From Candidatus Poseidonia sp. (GTDB taxonomy: Archaea; Thermoplasmatota; Poseidoniia; Poseidoniales; Poseidoniaceae): a stretch of 8,595 nucleotides of DNA. Location: NCBI GenBank assembly GCA_013330155.1, contig DUIU01000115.1, forward strand, positions 1-8,595, written 5' to 3'. Shown here one piece after another: positions 1 through 7,700 of the stretch. The notes under the pieces were generated by a model that was not told the origin of the DNA, did not search any database, and was given only the letters and a program-made list of their open reading frames with translations. Within the stretch, counting starts at the first letter, position 1. Each line of letters begins with the position of its first letter. The translations under genes were made by a program, and so were the position numbers.

Positions 1-1556
1 AGTTCACGGGCTTCCTCCATGGCGTGCCCTTCCCGGTCAAGAGCTGAGGTCATCTGCTCCAGCAACATGCCTGAATGAGACCAAGCCTTGTCATCAGCAG
101 CTTGAACGATGTCGGCGAGCATCGAATCCCATGTCTCTTGGTCATCACGTCCCGCGTATCGGGCCCGCAGTTTCTTTTTCTGCTTGAGGGCTCGAAGAAC
201 GTCGTCCATCGCCGCTCGCTCCCGTTCAACCGTTCGCACCACTCCATCGGCTAAACCAATCGCTTGGCTGGCATTGCCTGAAGCGAGGGCGTTGGTCGCC
301 TGGGCAAGTCGCTCGTCCATCTCCGAGGTGTCAAGCCCGTCACTTTGAGCAACGGTGCGCTTGGCTTCTTCAATCGAGGCTTTTGCCCGGTCTTGGGCGT
401 CGTCGTCAGCTTCCAATTGAGATGGAATGACAACGGCGAATTCGTAGGCTTCTTTGGGCTGTTCCTTGGCAAGTTTGGCTTTAGCATCCGCCAACAACTC
501 GCGCAAGTGAGTGACACCCGAACCGTGTTTTCCATCCAAAGCTCGGGTTGCTTCGAGAATGACCGACTCTGCCTTAGCCCACCAAACAATGACTTCTGAA
601 GCCCTTTTCTTTGCTTGCCGGTAGAGTTGCTCACCCTCGCGGAGCGACCCCAGTTTGACCTCTCGTTCACCCATTTCATACGCTTTCCGTGGTCGTTTTA
701 CGGTAGGAGCGATGGTTTCTGCTTCGTCAACCGATTTCAGAGCATCTTGACGAATGATTTCAACGTCGTCAGCGAAGGACAAAGCCCGTTCCATGTCTTC
801 TTCACTCTCATCGAGCAATCGCATGCCGTAGATAGGGTCGAGATGGCCTTCTTCTTTGGCCGTGGTCAACAAACTCGCCGCCTGAGACACAGCGGCCCCT
901 TGTGCCTTCAATTCAAGGAGGCGGTGCTCGAGTTGGTCCAAGCGTTTTCGGAAGGCCTTTCTTTCGGCTTTCTGGTCGTCGCCTACCGTCCATGAATACA
1001 CCGTATCGACGATGGCGAGGAGGCACACGAAACCAGCAAGGGCGACCGGGAACGTTGTGAACGAACCGCCGTTGCTCAAGGTGAGAGCGATGGCTGACAA
1101 GCTACCAATCCCCGTCAAAATAGCCCGGTAACGTAGCACACCAAAGTGCCCACGCATCGTTCGGTGAGACCATTGACGGCAAGTGATACCTGCCAGCACA
1201 ATGAGCAGACTACCGGCGGTTGTATTGGAGATGGTTTGGTCAAGGCCAAGTGCACCCAAACAGATCAGTAGCGGCCACGCAACGGTGCTCGCTGAGGCTA
1301 CACGAGCACGTGCTGTCGCATCGTCAAGGGTCAAATCTTGGATAAAAATGCCCCATATCAACAGCACCAGAGGCGCTCCAAAACTCGTGAGCAAAACCCC
1401 ATCCCCGTTTATCAGGCTGCGAAGCGAAGGCCAAGCAAGCCAAACCGCACAGAGCAGAAGCGTAAGCGCCGTGATGAGCGTCATGTTTTCGACGCGTTTG
1501 ATGCGGCGTGAGCGTTCAGCCTCCACGGCTGCATCCGCGTCCGCCCACGTCACCAT
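1..1556 (-). CDS. Partial polytopic membrane protein with long cytoplasmic helical-repeat domain (C-terminus off the left edge)
   Basis: The frame is open without a stop for 518 codons, from the ATG at 1556 down to the left edge, so the C-terminus is missing. I do not recognise a named family. Six hydrophobic segments are visible at about residues 25-45, 53-73, 91-105, 113-127, 143-161 and 167-187, followed by the charged stretch DDQKAERKAFRKRLDQLEHR. From about residue 195 to the edge the protein is charged and almost entirely helical. It contains loosely repeated units of the type L..A...L..G...A...A, seen near 351-382, 416-446 and 478-508. Such helix-pair repeats are common in archaeal scaffold-like proteins. 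The start is preceded by GAGG eight bases upstream, and an in-frame stop lies 33 bases before the ATG, so the N-terminus is well fixed. It is divergent from pyrB. Likely a membrane-anchored scaffold or sensor; the function is unknown. Confidence 0.85.
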   Translation of the reverse strand, partial: MVTWADADAAVEAERSRRIKRVENMTLITALTLLLCAVWLAWPSLRSLINGDGVLLTSFGAPLVLLIWGIFIQDLTLDDATARARVASASTVAWPLLICLGALGLDQTISNTTAGSLLIVLAGITCRQWSHRTMRGHFGVLRYRAILTGIGSLSAIALTLSNGGSFTTFPVALAGFVCLLAIVDTVYSWTVGDDQKAERKAFRKRLDQLEHRLLELKAQGAAVSQAASLLTTAKEEGHLDPIYGMRLLDESEEDMERALSFADDVEIIRQDALKSVDEAETIAPTVKRPRKAYEMGEREVKLGSLREGEQLYRQAKKRASEVIVWWAKAESVILEATRALDGKHGSGVTHLRELLADAKAKLAKEQPKEAYEFAVVIPSQLEADDDAQDRAKASIEEAKRTVAQSDGLDTSEMDERLAQATNALASGNASQAIGLADGVVRTVERERAAMDDVLRALKQKKKLRARYAGRDDQETWDSMLADIVQAADDKAWSHSGMLLEQMTSALDREGHAMEEARE

Positions 1557-1686
1557 GACTTCATCCTCTACACCGTTCCTCCATAATCACTCCGATGGTA
1601 TGTCCACCCAGACCCAACAGGTCGAGATGAACCAGCGGGAATGTTCAAGGGTGTTATCGGGCTGTATTCATAACCGAGGGGACAAC
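1557..1686. promoter_or_regulatory. Divergent spacer between the membrane protein gene and pyrB
   Basis: This 130-bp stretch separates two head-to-head genes and must hold both promoters. Just upstream of pyrB are an AT-containing patch (GTATTCATAA, 1664-1673) and a Shine-Dalgarno-like GAGGGG at 1676-1681, five bases before the ATG. On the other strand GAGG lies eight bases before the membrane-protein ATG. I see no clear archaeal BRE/TATA pair and no convincing operator or terminator. The promoter assignment rests on gene orientation rather than on a strong motif. Confidence 0.4.
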
Positions 1687-2628
1687 ATGCCGGGACTCAT
1701 TACCATGGATGATTTATCCAACGAAGAAATACTGAGCATCTTGGACGATGCAGAACGCTTGCTTCCGGTGGCCAAAGGAGACCACTACCTTCCCTTGTTG
1801 CAAGGGAAAATTTTGGGCAACCTGTTCTTTGAGCCAAGCACACGAACACGCATGTCATTTGAAACCGCCATGAAACGCCTTGGTGGCGATGTTGTGAACC
1901 TCGGTGATGTGAAAACCTCCTCGGTCGTGAAAGGCGAAACCCTGTTTGACACCATCCAAATGGTCGACGGATACACCGACATCATCGCCATGCGGCATCC
2001 ACGCCAGGGAGCCGCACAATATGCACAAGATGCTGCCCGCGTCCCAATTCTCAACGGGGGAGATGGGGCAGGCCATCATCCGACACAAACCATGCTCGAC
2101 CTGTTCACCATTCGCCAGGCTCACGGCCGTTTGGAAGGATTGAAAGTCATTCTTGCTGGCGACCTTCGCTACGGCCGTACCGTGCACTCATTGAGCCATG
2201 CCCTTACCCGGTTTGGGTGTGAACTGATCTTTGCCAGCCCAGAGTTGCTCAAAATGCCACGGGACATTGTAACGGATTTGAACGCACACGGCGCCAACAT
2301 AACCGAGACTGAGGATTTGTTGAGCACCATTGACACGGCGGATGTCGTCTACATGACTCGAATCCAAAAGGAACGGTTTGCCGACGAGGACGAATACACC
2401 AAGGTTGCCGGAGCCTACAAACTCCATGCCTCAAACTTGGATGGTTGCAAAGAAAGCATGATCATCATGCATCCTCTTCCCCGTGTGGATGAGATTCATC
2501 CGTCCGTCGACGCCACCCGCCACGCCCGATACTTCGAACAGGCGTTCAACGGCGTTGTGGCTCGTATGTCGCTCTTATGCCGTCTTCTCAACGTTGAGGT
2601 CCCCGCCTCAATCGGAGGTGAGGCCTGA
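1687..2628 (+). CDS. pyrB: Aspartate carbamoyltransferase catalytic chain
   Basis: Catalyses carbamoyl phosphate + L-aspartate to N-carbamoyl-L-aspartate, the committed step of de novo pyrimidine synthesis, in the cytoplasm as a trimer. The 313 residues match the usual length of about 310. Visible motifs are the carbamoyl-phosphate loop EPSTRTRMSFE (STRTR 51-55) and the mobile 80s-type loop SSVVKGETLFDTI with the active-site lysine at 82. RHP follows at 103-105, HPTQ at 131-134, GDLRYGRTVHSL at 158-169, MTRIQKERF at 223-231 and HPLPR at 262-266. All key catalytic positions known from E. coli PyrB appear kept. The residue before HPTQ is His rather than the common Gln, a minor variant. The ATG at 1687 is chosen because GAGGGG precedes it and the homologous N-terminus begins here. 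The frame is open further upstream to 1183, but that part is antisense to the neighbouring membrane-protein gene. It is translationally coupled to pyrI. Confidence 0.97.
   Translation: MPGLITMDDLSNEEILSILDDAERLLPVAKGDHYLPLLQGKILGNLFFEPSTRTRMSFETAMKRLGGDVVNLGDVKTSSVVKGETLFDTIQMVDGYTDIIAMRHPRQGAAQYAQDAARVPILNGGDGAGHHPTQTMLDLFTIRQAHGRLEGLKVILAGDLRYGRTVHSLSHALTRFGCELIFASPELLKMPRDIVTDLNAHGANITETEDLLSTIDTADVVYMTRIQKERFADEDEYTKVAGAYKLHASNLDGCKESMIIMHPLPRVDEIHPSVDATRHARYFEQAFNGVVARMSLLCRLLNVEVPASIGGEA
2614..2621 (+). promoter_or_regulatory. Strong ribosome binding site of pyrI inside the end of pyrB
   Basis: GGAGGTGA lies within the last codons of pyrB, six bases before the pyrI ATG at 2628. It is the best Shine-Dalgarno match in the window and supports pyrI starting at 2628 rather than at the internal Met at residue 7. 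Being embedded in pyrB coding sequence, it fits coupled expression of catalytic and regulatory chains. Confidence 0.7.
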
Positions 2629-3104
2629 TGTCCCAAGAACACAACATGCGCCGTGTCACGGCCATTCGAAACGGCACCGTCATCGACCACATTCCAGCCG
2701 GTCAATCCATGCGTGTGCTGGAAATGTTGGGCATCAACAAAGGGACCTCCGTTCCGGTTTCCCTGGTGATGAACGTCCCCTCAAAGAAAATGGGGACCAA
2801 GGATATCATCAAAGTTGAGGACCGTGAATTGAATCAAAATGAACTCAACCGCCTCGCCCTCGTAGCCCCAGATGCACATGTTGCAATCATTCGTGCCTAC
2901 AGCGTGGCTGAAAAATTAACCATCGAACTTGGAGAAGAAATCGTCAATGTTGTCCGATGCACGTTCTCAAACTGCATAACATCGAACCTTCGTGAACCCT
3001 TGGCTCACCGATTGAAAGTGTTCTCCCGTTCACCTCTGGAATTGCGTTGCCACTATTGTGGTCGACCTCAAGATTTGGACGAACTGGCGAACAATGTCCT
3101 CTAA
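2628..3104 (+). CDS. pyrI: Aspartate carbamoyltransferase regulatory chain
   Basis: Regulatory subunit that binds nucleotide effectors (CTP, ATP, UTP in characterised enzymes) and joins PyrB trimers into the allosteric holoenzyme. It has 158 residues, the normal length. The C-terminal zinc site that contacts PyrB is complete, with Cys111 and Cys116 (RCTFSNC) and Cys141 and Cys144 (RCHYC). In the N-terminal effector domain, Lys62 in IIKVED and Lys96 in SVAEK line up with the nucleotide-binding Lys60 and Lys94 of E. coli PyrI. The enzyme is therefore probably still allosterically regulated, although the effector response cannot be read from sequence. The ATG overlaps the pyrB stop by one base (TGATG). 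Its own TAA overlaps the stop codon of the convergent thiolase gene, leaving no terminator spacer. Confidence 0.97.
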   Translation: MSQEHNMRRVTAIRNGTVIDHIPAGQSMRVLEMLGINKGTSVPVSLVMNVPSKKMGTKDIIKVEDRELNQNELNRLALVAPDAHVAIIRAYSVAEKLTIELGEEIVNVVRCTFSNCITSNLREPLAHRLKVFSRSPLELRCHYCGRPQDLDELANNVL

Positions 3105-4114
3105 TCATCACCCACGCCGAGCAAGTCCCGCATATCGCAGGCCTTGCATTGAGCCCCGGAGCTAGGGCTTCCGCAACGAGGGCATGGTGTGGGTGGAGCA
3201 GGCCGCTGACCCTCCCCACCCAACGCTACGATTTGATCGCGCAAGCCCTTGATTTGGTCCGCCATTCGAACCAAACCATGTCGGGTTCCAGGGACATCTG
3301 CTTCCATGTGCGCCACCATTTCTCGGTGCCGCCAACGGAGGGCACCTCGCGCATTGGGGCATTCCTCGTGATGCATTGGTAATTCTTTGTGAAGCGCATA
3401 GAGGTGAATCTCCTGCTCGGGAACCCATCGCAGCGGAACGATTCTCGGTGCGAGGCCGTCCACTGGCGTGGCGGTGTGAGGCGCTAAACGAAGGGTACGT
3501 TCAATGTCGGCATTGGCCATGTTCATCAATACAGTTTGAGCCATGTCGTCGAGGTTGTGCCCGAGGGCGATGACATCCGCACCGACCTTCTCGGCAAGAT
3601 GATTGATGCCTTGCCGCCTGAACACACCGCAGTAGGAACAGGCCATGCGAGGGGCATCGTTGTCCTTGGCCATCACCATTGGGAGGCGTTCGACCACCTC
3701 GTCCATTTCGATGAACGATAATTCAGGATAGTTCACCACGTGGTGTTCTACACCAAGGCGTTCACACAACGAAGCTGCGCATTCGATGGACGGTGGACGG
3801 TAGCCTTCGATGCCCTCGTCAACGGTTCCTGCAACGATGGTGACGTCGCGACGCTTTCCTACCAGATCCACGATGGCGTCAAGGAGAACCGCTGAATCTT
3901 TTCCGCCGGAAACAGCCACAAGGATCGTTGTGTGTTGCCCTTTTTTCAACGGGAGTTGTACCCGAAGTTCCTTGCTGATTTTTTTCCGCACCGATTTGGC
4001 AAGGTGTTTTCCACAGAGGATTCGTCCCGAATACGCTTGTTCAACCACAGCAGGTTTGTCGCACGAATCGCAGGTGGGGACCGTGAACAACTCCCCCGTT
4101 GCCTCTGCCCCCAT
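3101..4114 (-). CDS. TtuA/Ncs6-family tRNA 2-thiolation enzyme (ATP pyrophosphatase with two zinc fingers and Fe-S cysteine triad)
   Basis: Likely adenylates and thiolates a tRNA uridine (position 34 in Ncs6-type enzymes, position 54 in TtuA-type), taking sulfur from a ubiquitin-like carrier or another donor. In the 337 residues I see an N-terminal zinc finger (Cys15, Cys18, Cys34, His37) and the PP-loop VAVSGGKDSAVLL (SGGKDS 69-74). These are followed by CSYC (Cys159, Cys162), GHNLDD at 185-190 and a third cysteine at 252 (EECPNA), the expected [4Fe-4S] ligand set. A C-terminal zinc finger follows (Cys311, Cys314, Cys323, Cys326). All family landmarks are present, so it should be active. The start is the ATG at 4114, with GAGGG six bases upstream; a longer reading from TTG at 4144 lacks a ribosome binding site. 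The target uridine cannot be decided from sequence, so no symbol is given. Confidence 0.93.
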   Translation of the reverse strand: MGAEATGELFTVPTCDSCDKPAVVEQAYSGRILCGKHLAKSVRKKISKELRVQLPLKKGQHTTILVAVSGGKDSAVLLDAIVDLVGKRRDVTIVAGTVDEGIEGYRPPSIECAASLCERLGVEHHVVNYPELSFIEMDEVVERLPMVMAKDNDAPRMACSYCGVFRRQGINHLAEKVGADVIALGHNLDDMAQTVLMNMANADIERTLRLAPHTATPVDGLAPRIVPLRWVPEQEIHLYALHKELPMHHEECPNARGALRWRHREMVAHMEADVPGTRHGLVRMADQIKGLRDQIVALGGEGQRPAPPTPCPRCGSPSSGAQCKACDMRDLLGVGDD

Positions 4115-4436
4115 GAAAGGCCCTCGCCGGGTCTTAGGTTTCAATTCAGCGGCAGAATGGTTGACTTGAAGCGGCTTGGGGTATGAATTTATTTCAATTG
4201 GTAATTTGATTTCTCAATTGGAAATATCGCCCTTTCAATTTCCGGACAAGGCCCCCATGGAAGACGGCGATTGATGAAATTCAAAGCACTGTGTGCGATT
4301 GAACTCCCCGAACCTGCACCTCAAAAATCATCATTTGCAGTTGGAAAATGACAAAGGGTGCCCAAACCGGCAAAATACACTGTCCAAGCGCAAAACTTCT
4401 TGAAGGCTACAGCGGTGTCAGTAAGATTGAGCAGCC
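4115..4436. promoter_or_regulatory. Divergent intergenic region between the thiolase gene and the Roadblock operon
   Basis: This is the longest gene-free stretch in the window and AT-rich around 4181-4245, unlike its surroundings. It should carry both outward promoters. Candidate TATA-like elements are AAATAAATTCATA on the minus strand (4183-4195), about 70 bases before the thiolase ATG, and AAAATAC on the plus strand (4372-4378), about 60 bases before the Roadblock ATG. Both are guesses. A 25-codon ATG frame from about 4275 has no convincing ribosome binding site and I do not call it. No tRNA or other structured RNA was recognised. The phased repeats are listed separately. Confidence 0.45.
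4192..4243. repeat. Three phased TTTCAATT-like elements
   Basis: TTTCAATTGG (4192-4201), TCTCAATTGG (4212-4221) and TTTCAATTTCC (4233-4243) start 20 and 21 bases apart, about two turns of B-DNA, so they would face the same side of the helix. The first two contain the palindrome CAATTG. The third forms an inverted pair with sequence next to the second (GGAAAT at 4220-4225, ATTTCC at 4238-4243). The arrangement suggests binding sites for a regulator close to the minus-strand thiolase promoter, but in an AT-rich spacer chance similarity is possible. Confidence 0.45.
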
Positions 4437-4778
4437 ATGCTACAACGCTTGTTGAGTGAATTTCTCAAGGTCAACGGTGTGCACCAAGCCACCATGATCG
4501 ACGATCGAGGGAAGCTCATGTCAAGCGTAGCCGCAGAAGGCCAACTCCCCCACACGCAACAAGCCGTAGAATTGACCGTTGCCGCCCTCGATGTAGCACA
4601 GGGCTGCAATCAGGGCGAACTGCAAGAGGTATGGGTCGAAGGGAAAGGACTTGCATTTGTTGACATCCTCACCCCGTACCGTATCGTGATGCTCTCCGGA
4701 AGCGCTGGCAACATTGCTCGGTGGCGCCACGTGATGGACCACTTGCGCCCTCAACTGGCCACAACACAAGAATTGTAG
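4437..4778 (+). CDS. Roadblock/LC7-family protein
   Basis: A 113-residue cytoplasmic protein with the layout of a single Roadblock/LC7 (profilin-like) domain. It begins with a helix, LQRLLSEFLKVNGV, and then a strand pair around ATMIDDRGKLMSSV (18-31). A long helix TQQAVELTVAALDVAQ (40-55) and strands EVWVEGKGLAFVDI and RIVMLSGSA follow, and a closing helix ends the fold. Family members usually dimerise and bind or regulate small Ras-like GTPases (MglB in bacteria, LAMTOR/dynein light chains in eukaryotes), and archaea carry many of unknown role. The ATG at 4437 has only a weak upstream purine stretch (GATTGAG), as expected for the first gene of an archaeal operon. The next gene starts 10 bases after its stop, so the two are almost certainly co-transcribed. 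The assignment rests on fold pattern, not a search. Confidence 0.75.
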   Translation: MLQRLLSEFLKVNGVHQATMIDDRGKLMSSVAAEGQLPHTQQAVELTVAALDVAQGCNQGELQEVWVEGKGLAFVDILTPYRIVMLSGSAGNIARWRHVMDHLRPQLATTQEL

Positions 4779-4782
4779 GTGA
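4777..4782 (+). promoter_or_regulatory. Ribosome binding site of the large coiled-coil gene
   Basis: AGGTGA overlaps the TAG stop of the Roadblock gene (4776-4778) and lies six bases before the ATG at 4789. It fixes that start and indicates coupled translation of the pair. Confidence 0.6.
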
Positions 4783-4788
4783 ACGAAC

Positions 4789-7700
4789 ATGTTTGAATTA
4801 CCATCAGGAAAACCCGTGAATGAAGCCATTGTTTTGGAAGAAGGCGTCCTACAGCCGTTCGCCCACGGCATTGTTTCGACCTATGCTGGTCGGCGAAAAA
4901 CACCCGCTGGCCATCGATTGATCCGTGCTGGACGAATCGTTGGCTACCTCGCTGAATCGGACAAAAAGAATGTTCTTCTTGGAGGCATTGAAGCCAAAAC
5001 AGCGCTGGAGAGTTTTGAGGCCGAACAAAAAGTTCGCCACCTCGCATGGTCCTATACCATCGGCGGACTTGGCGCGCTTGCGGAATTGGTTCCAGAAGCC
5101 TTTGTCCATCAAGCCGACCGGCAAGGGCTCAAATCCAGCACCAACGCTGTGGAGCGACTGTTGGCCAGAGACCTCTCAACCGTCATTCGTACCCTCGCCG
5201 AACACACCACCGTGCGAGGCGCCATGGCCATCGACAGTGGCATGCTCATCGACCACGTGGGTGACCTTCCCGGTTTGGGAGAGGAGGAACGGCTGGCCAG
5301 TGAACTTCACGAACTCATGAGCGGCATGGGCGGACAGGACCTGCACAATGGATGGGGAATGAATGGACAGAGCCATTGGACCCTCCACACGGAGAGTGGC
5401 GCCTTGTTGCTCGCCCGAAGCGGTGAAATTTCGTTGGCGGTTTGGACGGAAAGAGACGCCAACCACGCACGTTTGTTGTCCTCTGCCTCCATCAGCCTCG
5501 AAGGTGAAATCGTAGCCGCAGGCGCACACGGAGCCAAAATGCCGGAAGGATTCACACTGCGAGATGGCCGAGGTGGGCCGGACGCGGTTGTTTCAATGCT
5601 CAAAGCCAGCATGGAAGAAGAGGTCACCGGGCACATTCAATCGGGCTCGTCCAGCAAATCGGTTTCATTGGTCATGTCCAGGGGAGTTCCTGTCGCCCTG
5701 TGGGCCCCTGCGTTTGACAGCGAAGAAGAGGCCATGATGGCTTTGACCGAAGCAAAACGCAAGGTGCAACTCATCCGATTCCCCGCTGGAACCATCGTAT
5801 CGGCCAAATCTGGAACGGTTGATTCCTTCTCAATTGCAGGTTTTATCGAATCCCTGTCCACCATCCGAACACGCTCAGAAGCACGTCAAGCTTCTCTAAA
5901 AGCGATGCTGGAAGATATGCTCGGCTTTGAAGCTGGTTTGGAAACCCTCCAACAGGCACGTGCGAAAATGAAGTTCAAATCGGATGGAGCCGATATTGCG
6001 GAACCGCTTCCCATTATGCGGGATGAAGCCGTCAGTGCAGTCGATGCAGGGTTGCGAAGAAAGTTGGAGAAAGCTGAGCAAAGTCTTGACGAATTAAACA
6101 AGGAGAAATCCGTTCTGGAAACTCGCGTGAAGGCCTTGGAAAAGAAAAAGGAGGCGGCCCAAATCGTGGCGAGAGAGGCCTCTGAATCCCGTCAAGAGAA
6201 CACAACTGCTCTCGAAGGTGCCCATGCACAACTCAACACCATGCAAGTCGACCTCGCACAAGCCCGTGCCCAGTGGGAGGAAGCTGAATCCCGGGCCGAA
6301 AGGTTGGTCCGACGCGTGAACGAGTTGGAACACCAAGTTAGCCAGAGGGCAGCTGAATTGGCCAAGGCCATCGGAGAAGCGGAGAGCAGTTCAGAGCTGC
6401 AGGCCATGATTGAGGAACTCGCTCTCAAAGAAGCGGAATTGCAAGCGAACCTCGCCGAGGGAAGTGAACGCCTTGACACGATTCGAAAGCAAAGTGAGGA
6501 CGAGGAACGCCGTCTTCGCGTCCTAAGCGAACAGGTGAACACCAGCCGAGAACGGCACGCCCGGGCCCAAGCCGATTTAATCGGTGTTCAAGAACAAGTC
6601 CACGTGAGCAACCTTGAGTTGGATTCGGTGAGAACCGAAGAAAAGCATGCACGTCAACGGACTGAAGAAGACCGTTTGAGGCGGTCTGAAGACGAGGCAC
6701 GCCGTTCCAACATCCAAGCAGAACTGCGTGAATTGATGGATGAACGGCGCCAAGTCCTGCGAGAGTTGGGCGACCTCGGTGCTCGACGAGGGCATGCAGA
6801 GGCTGAATTGTCAACCTTGGTGGACAAAGCCACCTCCCTTGCTGAGGCCCATGAAGAGGCACTCGCCGATATTCAGGAAGCCGATCGACTTCGGGCACGT
6901 CTAGCAGAAGAACCACTTGCTCAGGCGTTACTTGACGACAACAACACCTTCCAAGGGCTTGGACCTGTACTCGAGCGTCTTGAGCATGCACGGAGCCTCG
7001 GTTATTCTGTAACGATGTTGGACCGCGCCGTCGAGCGTGCGCTCCAAGTCATCCAAGGGACCGTTGACCATGTTGCTGCAACACCCCGGCATCTCCTATC
7101 GTCCGAAGTCATGACCCTCTTGGAACGCCAAGTACCCCAAACCGCTGGAGCCGTTCGAGGACTCGCTCGTTGGTCGGTCCAGCAACGTCTTGAGCAACAA
7201 CTTGGTGAAACCGTCAACCACGTTGTGGTTGATTTGGAGCATTTACTCGAGGATTATGACCGTTCTATCACCATGCTGCGTCGAATTCGAAACGTCCTCG
7301 AGCAGGTCGAACGTCTTGGCGCCCCTTCTCATGAAGTGCACGCTCTTATGGCCAATTGTCAACGACCTGAGGCCCTACCGAGCCTCGCCATGGGAACACG
7401 AAAACTCATTCAAGTTGCTCTGGATGACATCTATCTCGAAGCCGACCAGCGCGACGCAGGCGAAGCCATTGGGTTGGAGGAAACCGCTCGTGTGCTTGAG
7501 GAATTGATCACCCAACTCGATGCCTCGGGATTGACCGATGGTCGCCCGAGAGGGTCAATGTGGGACTTCCAACGCGATGGCCTGCTGCCCTTTGAGCGCG
7601 AGTCGATTCCAGCGGAACAACGCATACCGGTAAACGAAGCAATGCTCAGTGATTTAGAGCCCCATTTGGTCCAAGCAGAAGTGATTGCGAGCGCAGATAC

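Noticed and set aside
1183..1686. Upstream open extension of the pyrB frame by 168 codons
   Set aside because: It is antisense to the membrane-protein gene, does not resemble any PyrB N-terminus, and a Shine-Dalgarno-like GAGGGG directly precedes the ATG at 1687.
4115..4144. Longer thiolase N-terminus starting at TTG 4144
   Set aside because: It has no ribosome binding site and adds a basic stretch not expected before the zinc finger, whereas the ATG at 4114 has GAGGG at a good distance.
3810..4186. Plus-strand frames opposite the thiolase N-terminus
   Set aside because: The minus strand carries intact PP-loop and zinc-finger motifs, so the plus frames are shadows.
4220..4243. Hairpin GGAAAT/ATTTCC as a transcription terminator
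   Set aside because: It lies between two genes that both point away from it, the stem is only six AT-rich pairs, and no T-run follows, so a terminator makes no sense here.
4275..4352. 25-codon ATG frame in the intergenic region
   Set aside because: Short, without a convincing ribosome binding site, and no sign of conservation can be judged from one sequence.
6050..6905. Apparent DNA-level repetition in the coiled-coil coding region
   Set aside because: The similarity comes from recurring Glu, Ala, Arg and Leu codons of a heptad pattern; I see no exact repeated DNA unit.
6425..6991. 188-codon minus-strand frame opposite the coiled-coil region
   Set aside because: Opposite a clear heptad-rich coding frame, low-complexity in composition and without a ribosome binding site.
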